From NCBI GenBank assembly GCA_023053685.1, contig JALIGW010000001.1, positions 154,587,466 through 154,651,465 of the forward strand: DNA of 64,000 bases. Direction: 5' to 3'. This document shows, piece by piece, positions 44,215 through 55,097 of the stretch (positions are counted from its first letter, which is position 1; every line of letters starts with the position of its first letter). Origin of the DNA: Diadophis punctatus similis. Lineage: Eukaryota; Chordata; Lepidosauria; Squamata; Dipsadidae. Below the pieces are notes generated by a model, which saw nothing but the letters and a program-made list of their open reading frames with translations, had not been told where the DNA came from and did no database searches. The translations under genes and the position numbers were made by a program.

Positions 44215-44668
44215 CCTGGATAGAAATTCAATAATTAAAGTATGAAAATCCTGTTGAAAGGGCTTCAGTAAAAAATAAAAGGAGAAAGGAAGAAAATAAT
44301 ATCTCCAATGGGGTTTATTAAGGCTGGTTTGGCAGGCTAAAACTTTCCTGAGTCCTGTCAGATTGATTTGGATAAGGGACTTGAGGGGACACTTATCAAA
44401 TTTGTAAATGATGTTAAAATGGGAGGGGTAGCTAATACTTTAGATGAAAGAGAAGATTTTAAAAATGTTAGATAAGTTTGAGCATTGAGTGAAAATGAAT
44501 AGGACAGAATTTGATACGAAGGGAAAAAAATGAAAGGCCCCAGTGTAGTTTGGAGAAAACCTTTGTTTCATAATAAGTAGTATATGTGAAAAAGATCTCT
44601 GTGACTTTGCCACCATAAGTTAAACATGAGTGATCCTGATACTACTGACATAGCAAATGTTCTCTTGC

Positions 44669-44814
44669 CAGGGGTGGCCAAACTATGGTTCTTTGAGGAC
44701 CTGTGGACTTCAACTCCCAGAATTCCTGAACTAGCCATGCATGCATGGCTGGCTCAGGAATTCTGGGAGTTGAAGTCCACAGGTCCTCAAAGAACCATAG
44801 TTTGGCCACCCCTG
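44669..44814. mobile_element. Palindromic hAT-like MITE, family F copy 2
   Basis: 146 bp, arms identical or nearly so to the copy at 29.5 kb (CAGGGGTGGCCAAACTATGG at one end and its complement at the other), with a slightly longer centre (GCCATGCATGCATGGC). The flanks TCTCTTGC and TGACTTGG agree at only five of eight positions, so the duplication is decayed or disrupted. Confidence 0.92.
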
Positions 44815-44897
44815 TGACTTGGGCTGTATTAAGAGCTGCATAGAGTTCAGATCAAGAGAAGTAATTATTCCTCTATACGCTGCCCTGTTCAAATTCC

Positions 44898-44939
44898 ACT
44901 ATCCTACTTAATGCCGTTATGGGCATTAAGTAGGATAGT
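44898..44939. repeat. Perfect 18-bp hairpin inside the CR1 relic
   Basis: Arm 44898-44915 is the exact reverse complement of arm 44922-44939, with a 6-base loop GTTATG. Confidence 0.95.
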
Positions 44940-45290
44940 CAACAAATTGGAATGATTCAGAGGAGGACTATCAAGAAGATGAGGAACATAAGGGATCTAG
45001 GTATGTTTAGCCTATAGGAAGTAGTATTAGTGGGGAAACCATATTTAAAATATGGAAGGGATTATCACATGGAAAAGTGACTGGAATTATTCTGTATTGC
45101 CTCATAGGGTAGGACCAGAACAAATGGTTAAATGTACAAAGGAATACATTCAGATTTGACATCAGGAAGAACTTCTTGATTTATGAGCTATTAGTCAGTA
45201 GAAAGGCTACCCCACAAAGTGGTGCATTCTCCTTCATTGGAAGTCATCAAATAGAAGCCAGCTAGTTATCTGTCAAAGATAATCTAGTGA

Positions 45291-47250
45291 ATGTGTCACA
45301 TTTGCAAAAAGAATATGCAAGTCTCAGAACTCTGCAAGACCCTTCTTTTCCCCCCAACTTAGTCCCTTAATGCATATTACTTTATTCTTTATGTAACACT
45401 TGTTTGTTGCCTTCCCAGAATGTTTTAATAATTTCAATTGAGCCTATATGCACACCAAAATTATTATCTTCATAATACAAGTAGGAAGCTGAAAATCGAG
45501 ACTGAAAAATAAAGGAACAAAATTCAGTAGTTACTGAATTCATGACAAAGATATCTTGCCATGGGCTCTGAATCAGGGTGGCTTCTTCAGGGCTGTCTGC
45601 AATCTTCTTGGACCAAAACACCTCCCATTCTGATGATATTAGAGACTGCAGTGGGAGGGGAGAGTGCAAAAAAGTCAAGTTTTTGGGTCTGCTTTAAACT
45701 CTTGGACCCCATGATAATCACACCCGTTTCCTAAGAAACCCAGAGACAAAAGTATGCAAATGAAAAAAGTCTTTTAAGCTGCAGTTCTGAAGTTGCTTAC
45801 ACAGTAAAAAAAAAAACAGAAAAAAAAACACTTGAGTTGACTTCTGAGTATGCTAAGATGACATGCTACAACTGTACCAAAACTATTAGCAGAAAAATTC
45901 TCAGTGCTTTATTTCTTTCAGATCCCGGATCTGAAAAAGCTCAGCAAATAACTTGCTGTGTTGATACAGAATATTAAAAATGTACAGTAGTTTGTTTTAA
46001 ATTTTACAAACTTTCAAGGGGCTCGCTTTCTAATGCAAGTTCAGCTTGAAATATGTTAGTGCTTTTTTCATCAAGGTGTTATTCAAGTTTATATCCGGAT
46101 GTATTTATTTTTCTCATTTCATAGTCATTAGTATTGCCTCAGGCCCTTTTGCCTGGAAACTGCCTTTTCATTTTCTCTTTCGATAACAATGCACAATATA
46201 CATGTAAGACTACTCCTTCAATCTCACCACAGTAGTTTTAAATAAGATGCAAATATATCCAGTTTATATAAACAATGCAAATTTTATATGACACACATCA
46301 GCACAGAGACATGTTTTGTATATACACTGTACAGGAGCAATATGAAAGACCAAAGCAATGTTATTCTCCAGTGAGAAAGAGAAAAGTTTTGAAAAAAAGT
46401 AGCAGTGCCCATAATTTAAAGAAAAAGAAAAATCAGTGTAAGGCTGTATATTAGACGAAGGTGCCAACTTCCTCCACATGCTGTGTTTTGTTCCATTAAC
46501 AAAGCTGATTTAATGACGTAAAGCATTTATCACGTTAATGAGCTGTTGAAAGGGCTAAATAAATAACACGATGTGTGTAATTAAAACACTGTTTTACCTT
46601 AACTGTACTGTATTAGTCTTCAGTGACCTTAAGCCATATATAATATGCTGACTGAAAATGTATGCAGCTGCAGTGTAAATGGTAAAATGAGTATCTTTGT
46701 CCAAAGTATTCCTGAATAGCTGTAGGCTAGTCAATATCTCTTAGCTTCAGCCAGCCAGCATGCCTTTCCCCCAGTGTGGGGAAAATCATACTGCTAGGCC
46801 ATTTTTCAGATCATGTAAACATCTTACCACTTTTGGGGTAGAGTGAGGGTTGAGAGAATCACTGTTTGCATTTCAGTCCTGTGAAGGGTTACCATATTAA
46901 ACATGATAATACTTGAGTTACATATAGCACTGTACTGCTGAAGGGGCATTTTCAGTGTATGCTAAGGGAAAAAAAGTTAGTGAGGTGACAACAGCATTGT
47001 TTATACAGTTCCTTTTGGAATGCGCAAATTGTTCTCAATGCATTCATGTCTTGACTATTAATTCTTTGGGGAAGCTATATGTTTAGGTCTAAATTGATGC
47101 AGGGTTAAATTGGAAGACGGAGGTAAGCGTGATTATGTACATCCAGGTTACATGTGAGACAACTGACAAGTATTTATCAGTTAATAATTGTAATACCTTA
47201 AAAACCCATCTCATTGAATTTTGTTAAGATCTTCTGAGATAGGCTAAAGC
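45291..47250. other. Anonymous sequence, possibly with conserved non-coding blocks
   Basis: Repeat-free by eye for almost 2 kb, an unusual gap for this window. The block at about 46480-46600 has TAAT-core-rich text (GATTTAATGACGTAAAGCAT, ACACGATGTGTGTAATTAAA), the sort seen in conserved enhancers. Conservation cannot be tested here. Confidence 0.35.
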
Positions 47251-47258
47251 ATTTTGAT

Positions 47259-47404
47259 CAGTGGTTGGTTACTCCCGGTTTGGCCCGGTTCTGTGAACCG
47301 GTAGCAGCAGTGGGAGGCTCCTCCCACCCAGGACACTTCTGCGCATGCGCAGAAGCGTCGCGCATGCGCGAACCGGTAGCAACGGGTTTTAGAACCCACT
47401 ACTG
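47259..47404. mobile_element. hAT-like MITE, family C copy 6 (short)
   Basis: Termini CAGTGGTTGGTTACTCCC and TTTTAGAACCCACTACTG. Exact duplication ATTTTGAT (47251-47258 and 47405-47412). Interior reduced to ACCGGTAGCAGCAG and GCGCATGCGCAGAAGC palindromes. Confidence 0.94.
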
Positions 47405-47415
47405 ATTTTGATGTA

Positions 47416-47576
<161 letters not shown>

Positions 47577-48794
47577 CCCTTTGTTATTGTCTCCAAATAT
47601 GCCTCCAGTAGATACAGAGAGAAAATGAGTTTTTTGAGGATATGTCTCATGCCTCTGTTTTGCATAGGATCACACAAATACATTCAGGCAAAAGTCAGAA
47701 ATGTATATATATCATAAGATAGTTCCTGCACTTGACATACAGCTGAGTAGAAACAAGCCATCACCTCATGTATTATAAAAGAAAAGATGTACATGCTACT
47801 TTTGTCCATAGTTATTTCTGTTGAAATATGGAAATACCCTTCATGCTGAAGCTCTTTAGTGGAAAGAACTAGGCTGTTCTGTGAAATTGGATTCATTGGT
47901 TCAGCTCAGGTTCTCATAACAACTCAAAAATGCCCAAGTGTATTTTTCAAAGTATTTTTATTTTAAAAAATAAATATTTTACATTAGATACAGGAGACTT
48001 CTGGAAGATCATGTTAACAAGTGCCACACAAACTGTGGCTACCACATTTAATCATAAATTGAAGATAGATATTTATATATTTCTGGAAATTAATTATGTA
48101 AAGCTTTTTACTGTTTCGACAGAAATTGATTAAACCATTTTTCCCTGTTTGCATTAATTTTTACACCTGCGAGCAAACTGCTGAATCAGGATACATTGCA
48201 ATACTAATAGTTTATAGCTCTGAGGCAGTAACATCTCTTTCAGATGTAATCACAATTACCTCATAAATCTGCTAAATTTTAGGACGTCTGTTCCTATGTT
48301 TTATTAGTAACAGCATGATTAAGGGAGTTAGTCAATATTAACAAATCATTAAAATGTACCTTGTAAAACATGCTGATTTGAAAATGGGAATTACATTTTA
48401 ACATGGAATATAATTGCTGCAGTCCAAACAACTCTGAACATATTCTGTGTACTTAAATTTCCTGAAAAACAGTCCCCATTCCACTATTGCTCACTTGTAA
48501 AATTGGGGCGTCATTGCAAAGATGGTTATGTGATTGAAGGAATTAAAAAAAAACACCTGAAATTCAAATTTACATGCCTGGCTTTTGCTTCCGTCTAATT
48601 TAGATCTTTGGATCCAGGCATATCTCAAGTATTGTACAGTGGTACTTAAAAGTTTAGTTGCAATTATACCAATTTCTAGAGCAAAAGTTCACATACTTTT
48701 GCCACACACAAATATGTATCTTTGGATCATTTTCTTAAATTAATCAACAAACAAGTATGATACTTTTGACTCATTTGTTTAATTGGGTTCTCTT
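47577..48794. other. Anonymous AT-rich sequence
   Basis: No repeat recognised. The stretch 48120-48420 is again repeat-free and TAAT-rich; no conclusion can be drawn without comparison. Confidence 0.4.
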
Positions 48795-48902
48795 CAGTAG
48801 TGGGTTCTAAAACCCGTTACTACCAATTCGCTCACACGATGCTGCGTATCACTTGTTCTGAGCATGCGAACCGGTGGCGAAGATAAGTGGAACCCACCCC
48901 TG
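48795..48902. mobile_element. hAT-like MITE, family C copy 7 (shortest)
   Basis: 108 bp with termini CAGTAGTGGGTTCTAAAA and GTGGAACCCACCCCTG. Interior close to copy 6. Flanks (GTTCTCTT and CTATAATC) do not match, so no target duplication is visible. Confidence 0.8.
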
Positions 48903-49011
48903 CTATAATCAGAAAGAGTTTGGAAGCTTCTTTTCAGACTACAACATAAGCTTTCATGAATTATGGTTCACTTCATCAGAATGGTTAAATTGATGCAGGA
49001 TTTAAACTGAG

Positions 49012-49225
49012 CGGCGTGGTGGCTTAGTGGTAAAGATGCTCGCCTTCCACTTGGAAGGTTGAGAGTTCAATCCTAGGTAGTTGCAGATGTTTCTCTTCTA
49101 GGATGCAAAGAAAAAACATTGCTGTGAACTCCACATAGGCGTCAGGAAGAGCATCCAGCTAGTAAAGCTCAACTCCATCCAGTCACTCCAACTCTACCCC
49201 GAATAGGGAATACAGGGTCATAAAA
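49012..49225 (+). mobile_element. tRNA-derived SINE, third type
   Basis: Head GGCGTGGTGGCTTAGTGGTA (A-box-like), then GAGAGTTCAATCCTAGGTAG (B-box-like). The body ends TCTACCCCGAATAGGGAATA, a RTE/BovB-like 3' end, then CAGGGTCATAAAAAAAGG. It is distinct from the other SINE types. The name is uncertain. Confidence 0.75.
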
Positions 49226-51690
49226 AAAGGAGATTCAGAATTTAAAATGTGAGATGGGGGGAATGTAATTATATATAACCTAGGTTATGTGTGAGACATC
49301 TGACAAGTATTTATCAATTAAGAATTGTAATAAGTTAAAAGCCCATTCATTATATTTGTTAAGACCTTCTGAAATAGACTGAAATATTTTGATGTATGTG
49401 AGTTAGTCTCTCAGCTGTGGTGATGAAGTTTGTTTTCTCCAGAATAACTTGTTTGAAATCAGTATGAAATGCCCTGGGAGGTTAAAATGCTCTGCTAACA
49501 TGTCCTTGTTCTAAATCTGGGTGTCACACTTATGTCCATTAATTCTTTTGCATGAAATCTGTATGTCCGTTGTAGAGTCCTCTGTAATCAGATCCACATT
49601 GGCTACGACAAATAGAGAAAACTGATTGCAAGGGATTGCCTGCTTTAACTTACACTCAAATATTTTGCAGCTGTTCTGTTTTTTTTCTCATTCAGCTGAT
49701 CATGCTTATTGGTAACCAGGAATCCTGACAGTGCCAGCTGAAGAGCTTTCCTTTTTATCCTTGTGCAAATGACATTGAGACATGAATCTTACTGCTACAG
49801 GGATAAGAATATTGGGGCAAAGCTGGGCTCCAGGGCTCCAGTCTTTTTTCACACACTGTTCTGAGCACATAGTGAAAGCAACCACGAAGGAGCAAAGATG
49901 ACACGACTATTAATGTCACGCCATCTTGAATTAATGGAGGTCCTTTTACAAACTGCTTTTCCAATTTCTAAGTACCATGGTTGTCTCTTAAAGCAATCAC
50001 TATGAGACAATGGCATTTTTCTGTGTTGCAGTATCAAACAGTACAAATCAGAAGGAAGGCTGTTATAAGTATATACGGTACAGATTTTTGCTTTGGTTGC
50101 ATGGGCTTCTAAATTATGTGAGGAGCCTAAAGACATCCAACAGGTTTCTCCCTTTAAAACCTCTTTTGATTATGGGATGAGTATCTCTATGAGTTTGTTT
50201 CCTACAAGTGTGCTTCTCCCTGAACTGATGATCATACAAGGTAATGCCTAAGAACTAGAACTTTGTTTTTCTTTCCTTGTGCTTGTCCTGGGTCATATTC
50301 TTTGTCTGACTTTGACCAGGTTCCTTCCTATGGACTCTCTGTTCATTTTTTGTATGTGCAAAAACACTATTGCCTGCCTAATGTTGACTATACACATAGT
50401 CTTTTTTTTTCAGGACATCTGCAACCCAGTGATAGTGGCATTATTAAATATAAAAGAGCGACAATATTGTATAAATGATATCTCAAAAGGATTATTCAGC
50501 TCTCTTTTAAACATTAAAAAAATATTTTAGTTTGGTGAATAATACATCTGTGCCTTTTAGGGGGGGAAAGTGATGCTTTCCAAAGATGAATGAAACCAGT
50601 CCTAATCAATATTCTCCATGTCCAATACCGTGTGCTATGTTGAATTTATGGACAGTGATTTTCTTTCTCCTTCATGGGCGCACGTAAAAAATTAGAAGCT
50701 TTATACTCCTCCACCTGTGTTGCACATCTCCCCATCCATATTCTTCAATCTTTGCAACCTTTAGAAAATCGGATTTTATTTAAATAAAGATGTTTATGCT
50801 TCTCATAAATCTACTTTGTGAACTTAAAGGCTGGCTTGCATAATCTCCCACTAGGACAAAATAGTCTTTCTAAATTGAAAGATTCAGTAGATCAGTGAAA
50901 ATTTAAACGTGAATCTTTTATTCCATCAGCATAGTATGGGCTTTTTGTTGTGCACATGGAATCATTTTGTTTAAAGCTAGCCTTTATCTCAGAAGAACTG
51001 GGAGTGTCTTGATATTAGTTTTGATGTACTAACAGCAAACATGATTTTGTTTTGCTACTAAATTTCAGTGCACAGCAGACTTTGAGAGCAGAGAGCTCTT
51101 TTCCTATCAGCTTCTCTGAAAACACTTTTTCTAGTTGTTTTCATTTTCATTTTTTTAGGTTTTTTTTTAAAATATGAAGACCACTTTATTATCTGCATCC
51201 TGTTCAGCTTCTGTGATAGATATCCTTCAAAGCAAAATAATGTTCAACGTGTTATTATCAGTCCAATATTAAGATAGTTATTATCTCTGATTTATCCAAA
51301 CTTATTTGGCCTTTAGAAAAGCAATTGCAGCAATTGTAAAATTTTCAGTGCTAAAATAAAGCTGCCACAGTAAATATTAGCTGAATTGCAAATTAAGTGC
51401 AGAGGAAAATAAGCACATGAAGATCATGCCAGGCTCAAAATCCCATCCCCTCTCTCATATACGTACCACAGAAATAGTATTATTATTTTTGAGTTGATAA
51501 AATGTGTATGTGTGCATATACACACACACACACTCATATATGTACACAAAAATATATATACAGATGTAATTTTTATCTATTGCCAGAAGATAACTCTGTT
51601 TTCAGTTATTTCAAACTTTATTACACTAGCAGATTATAAGATTCTTTTTTACCCAAGGGGGCTAGTTTATTCCTTCTGCTTTGCGTATAT
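49226..51690. other. Anonymous AT-rich sequence
   Basis: No repeat family or gene recognised. Note that GTGAGACATCTGACAAGTAT with flanks at about 49287-49340 recurs at 47152-47205 (roughly 50 bases, about 85-90 % alike), a local duplication. Overlapping short frames at 49755-50136 have no domain. Confidence 0.45.
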
Positions 51691-52630
51691 ATAAAGCTAA
51701 AACCTTGGCCCAAACTCTTTATGGAATTCCCATATGGATACAAGGCTTCAAGGATTGTATTGAAAGAACCCAGGCTGTTTTTCTTAGGAAACTTCTGGGT
51801 CTTCCGCCTTGTGTTGGATTTGCTTCAATGTACCTAGAACTGGGCATTCGTTCAGTCGAATGCATGGCGTAGATTAACACCTTTAAATGGTGGTTTCGGG
51901 TGCTCTTTTTGGCAGTCCCTAGTAGCTACCTTTCCGTGGTGTTTGCTGACTCTCATACTTCTTGTTGGGAGAGGGAGCTGATGAAGAAACTCCACTTGCT
52001 AGGTTTTACGGGGGATGCTCTGGGAGATTATGGTCTCAAGGACGCCCAGTTTAGGGTAGTGGACATAGATTTACAATATTTAAGATCCAGAGCCAATAAA
52101 ACCTACTTCCCTTTGATCTTCAGCCATTCTAATAATTATGGATTGAGGATGGCTTCATATTTCTATACTCCAACCATCCCCAAGTATAGAAGAGTCTTTT
52201 CCCTAGCCCGTTTTAATGTTTTGCCCTCAGCACTACTCGACGGGTGATTCAAGAGGCTCCTGATTAGTGAGCGACTATGCCCCTGTGATAGGGCTGAGGT
52301 TGAAACTGTGGAACATGTCTTATCATACTGCCCTATGTATAACACAGCCAGAATTAAATATTGTCTCTTCTTGGAACTGATCCCTCTGGTTCTAATGCTA
52401 GTAATTTGGCCTTATATTGTCTAGGGGATGACTCCTCCTATATTACTTCTCAGGTTTCAAAATTATTCTTAAGAGCTGTAACTATTAGAGGAGAACGTTG
52501 TAATTCTCTTTAGCCAAGGCTTTTGGTGTTAATTGTTTATGATTGTATTGTTTTCTTTTTGTTTTTTGTTGCACTTGTATTTTGGTCTGTGACTGTAAAA
52601 TAAAATTATTATTATTATTATTATTATTTA
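51690..52630 (+). mobile_element. Non-LTR LINE 3' end with (ATT)n tail
   Basis: Plus strand, three consecutive pieces of one polymerase C-terminus broken by a stop at about 51870 and another at about 52245: YGIPIWIQGFKDCIERTQAV, FLRKLLGLPPCVGFASMYLE, then LMKKLHLLGFTGDALGDYGL, KYRRVFSLARFNVLPSALLD, and finally RLCPCDRAEVETVEHVLSYC, a CCHC-type zinc-finger motif (C-x-C, H-x4-C) at the end. The 3' UTR ends TTTTGGTCTGTGACTGTAAA and AATAAAATTATTATTATTAT. Catalytic RT motifs are absent (5' truncation). The clade is not assigned; the terminal zinc finger suggests R2/R4-like or a related group. The tail of the same family occurs at 8.0 kb. Confidence 0.8.
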
Positions 52631-54170
52631 AAAAAAGCTTTATTAGTGCAGCCCTGAACATTTGATATATTGAAGTTATTTTAAAAACGTAGCTTTATTA
52701 AAAGCACTCTTGATTCATGAACTTAACATTTTGTAACACTAACGAGTTCTAGTCCTAATGAGCTGCTGAAAGAATAATAAGTTCAGTAACCCGTGTTTGT
52801 CACAGCTAATGAGGATAGGGAAAGAAGGAAAGACCTCAACTTTGAGGAAATCTGAATTAATTGACTCAAAAATAATAACACTATTTCTGTAGGTGTTTGA
52901 TGGAGAAAGCAGTTTCCTTTTATATAAGCCATCTTTTAAAATGCTTTTACTTTACCCCATGCCATACTTACAGGTTCTTGGTGAGATGGGAAAATTATCC
53001 TTGGGAGTAATGGCAGCCATTTGATTCCAAGGAGTCTTTGAGAAGGCAACAACATCCCCTTGAATAGCATTTGATGTGCCCAGAAGCGAAGCTCCTGGGG
53101 TTGAACAACTCAGAGCCATGCTGATGGGTGCAGCACAAAGGCTCCAATTGCTCAGCTTGCTTCTGCGAGAATGGGGCATTAAAGTACAGACGAGTGAAAA
53201 GGCTGTCATAATCACCATGCACAAAAGTCAATCAGGAACTTCCATCCCAGCTGCCATCCTCTGATACCGAGACTTTCTGCAGATTTAGGAAGGGAAATTA
53301 AAAAAAAAAAAACCAATTCAGGGCATTTCTAGTCATTGGGAAGGTGGGGGGCAGTGGGGGGTACATGCCAACGTATGTATGATGATATCATTGCACCCTA
53401 TGTCATCCTTTCGAATCCTTATCACAGCTTGTGGCAGATGCTGCTGAGGAAGTAACAGGTATCTTCAGTGAATTTACCTCAAGGCCGGTATTCCTGGCAG
53501 AATTTTCCAGCCTTTGCTTTTGATTCCCAGGGAGGAACCAGCCTATTTTGAGTGATTAAACTCGTAAAGGGACTGACTCTAAATCTGGCCAATGATTAGA
53601 GCTGCCCCAGGGGTGTTTTTTCTAGGACTCGGGGCGGGCTGCAGCTAGACTCATCTTCCCTTTGCAAATCCACACAGAGTAGCCCAATTAGTCCATGTGG
53701 GAGAGCAGATCACTCATTCTCCAGAGACAGTAAATCCAAAGCAGGGAGGAGAGCATGATTGCTACTTGAACAACTTGATGCAGCGCTCATTTCAAAAGTC
53801 TGCAGTCTTCTTCGCAGAAGAGGAGCCCATTTAAAGCTAATGACCCGGCTCTTCTACCCTAATCTGGCCTGCAAGGATTTTTGTGAGCTAAAATAAGTCT
53901 CGGGGAAGCTGCTCCTAGTGACAAATTAGCTGCCTTTCGAGAAGGGCCATGTAATTGCTGCACTTCAAATAATGAGGTAGAATTCAACATAACTGCAAGA
54001 ACCCACCCCAAATGGTGTCCCTACGTATCTTTTCTATATTCCTGTTTTGAAAGTTTCTCGTAGGAAGTGCAGACTACATAAACCCAGAGCTTTTTGGCCC
54101 ACCATAGTAAAGATGAGATTGGCAAACTCTGGACCTTTTCAGCTGTGGCTCCCAGCTTAGAAATTTCTGC
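52631..54170. other. Repeat-poor sequence with a candidate exon and possible conserved blocks
   Basis: No transposable element recognised for 1.5 kb. On the minus strand, 53162 to 52972 is open in one frame (63 codons, for example SKLSNWSLCAAPISMAL) and bracketed by a pyrimidine-rich acceptor-like site (CCCCATTCTCGCAG) and a good donor (CCTGTAAGTATG). A second acceptor-like site (CTTCCTAAATCTGCAG) lies at 53277 but gives stops in all frames. No protein family is recognised. The stretch 53560-53960 is GC-richer and may be conserved non-coding DNA. All of this is weak. Confidence 0.3.
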
Positions 54171-54178
54171 CTTTGAAC

Positions 54179-54450
54179 CAGGGGTAGATTCTAACTTCTT
54201 CCTGCGCCGCATGGCATGCGTAGTGCTGAAAAATCCGGGGGGGGGAGCCAAAAACAAGATGGAGACCACATGCACAATGCGGAAACTCGGCTTCTGCACA
54301 TGCTCAGAATAAAAAAAATTAAAAAAAAGATGATGGCACCCACGGACCGGCACCAACGACCGAACTGGTTTCGTGACGTCATCGTTATGTCACCAGCTGG
54401 TCGCTACCGGTTCGGGCGAACCGGTCTGAACCAGGAGGAACCCACCTCTG
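54179..54450. mobile_element. hAT-like MITE, family C copy 8
   Basis: Termini CAGGGGTAGATTCTAACTTC and CAGGAGGAACCCACCTCTG (TIR imperfect). Exact duplication CTTTGAAC (54171-54178 and 54451-54458). Interior includes CTTCTGCACATGCTCAGAAT, a GATGGCACCCACGGACCGG block and GGTTTCGTGACGTCATCG. Very close to copy 10. Confidence 0.95.
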
Positions 54451-54569
54451 CTTTGAACTCCATCAAGTTCCCTAGTTTGCTGTCTTTTGAGCTCTGTGAA
54501 TGTAAAAAGTGCTTTCTGGGCATAATGCTTGTTAGTAAGCCACCTTGAAATGATTTTATCTTTAAAATC

Positions 54570-54800
54570 ATTTTTTCCCTCCCATTCAATCATGTCTAAT
54601 CCTTGGAGACTGCCTGGAAAAGTCCCTGCAGTTTTCTTGGCAAGATTTTTCAGAAATGATTTGCCCTTGCCTCCTTCCCTGAGCTGAGGGAAAGTGACTA
54701 CCTCAAGGTCACCCAACTGGCTTTGTGCCTAAGGTGGAACTAGAAATCACAGTCTCCCAGCTTCTAGCTTGATGCCTTAACCATTACATTAAACTGGCTC
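54570..54800 (-). mobile_element. Sauria-like tRNA SINE with RTE-type 3' end
   Basis: On the minus strand: GAGAGCCAGTTTAATGTAAT (tRNA-like head), a B-box region, GGGTGACCTTGAGGTAGTCA, then GCCAAGAAAACTGCAGGGAC, TCCAGGCAGTCTCCAAGGAT and TTAGACATGATTGAATGGGA. The last part resembles BovB/RTE 3' ends (GTCAGACATGACT...), consistent with mobilisation by an RTE element (inference). Confidence 0.75.
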
Positions 54801-54941
54801 TCAATGGTAATATATGGATCATTAGTTTAAAAAATAGCCAGAGTGATATGTCTGTGAAGATTCTCAGTTATCCAGATCATAGTTGTATCAAAGTGGTTTT
54901 TATTTTGAAAAGGTAACTGGACTGATTTTGAGGAACAACAA

Positions 54942-54975
54942 GATATTTCACTTCCTATCCTGGAAGCTTCATCAG
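54942..54975 (-). ncRNA. Hammerhead-ribozyme-like motif, core retained
   Basis: On the minus strand: CTGATGA, one A, stem II GCTTCC/GGAAGT (one G-T wobble) with loop AGGATA, then GAAAT and ATC. The invariant CUGANGA and GAAA are both present. The ATATC replaces the usual ACGTC but keeps pairing. Whether it cleaves is unknown. Confidence 0.55.
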
Positions 54976-54990
54976 TTGTATTCAATACAA

Positions 54991-55025
54991 CTGATGACGT
55001 TTCCAGGATAAGGAAGCAAAACACT
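54991..55025 (+). ncRNA. Hammerhead-ribozyme-like motif, decayed
   Basis: On the plus strand: CTGATGA, one C, stem II GTTTCC/GGAAGC with a 7-base loop, then AAAAC in place of GAAAC, followed by ACTT where GTC is expected. This is the partner, head to head, of the motif at 54942-54975 and looks inactive. Confidence 0.5.
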
Positions 55026-55097
55026 TGTTTTTCCTCAAAATCAGTCCAGTTACCTTTTCAAAATAAAAATCATTTTTGATATATAGCCAGAGTGATA

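Larger units (their letters stand above)
44340..45290 (+). mobile_element. Old CR1 LINE relic, split by a palindromic MITE
   Basis: Plus strand, many stops. Before the MITE there is an RT-like segment (GTLIKFVNDVKMGGVANTL, the 'FADDTKLGG' region with the catalytic residues lost). After it are RTIKKMRNIRDLGMFSL, GRTRTNG, IHSDLTSGRTS and RLPHKVVHSPSLEVIK, in the CR1 C-terminal order. Inactive. Confidence 0.75.
54849..55082. mobile_element. Penelope-like insertion: inverted pair with 15-bp target duplication
   Basis: Flanked by an exact 15-bp direct repeat ATAGCCAGAGTGATA (54834-54848 and 55083-55097). Inside, two terminal segments face head to head around 54983: left arm about 54886-54982, right arm about 54984-55080, with centre CAGTTGTATTCAATACAACTG. 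Examples of paired text are AAGGTAACTGGACTGATTTT and AAAATCAGTCCAGTTACCTT. The left outer end (TCAGTTATCCAGATCATAG) is a Penelope-type tail. Each arm contains a hammerhead-like core. Non-coding; 234 bp. Confidence 0.85.

Noticed and set aside
48795..48902. Target duplication for MITE copy 7
   Set aside because: Flanks GTTCTCTT and CTATAATC do not match, so I report the element without a duplication.
49012..49085. tRNA gene candidate
   Set aside because: tRNA-like head of a SINE; body and RTE-like 3' end follow.
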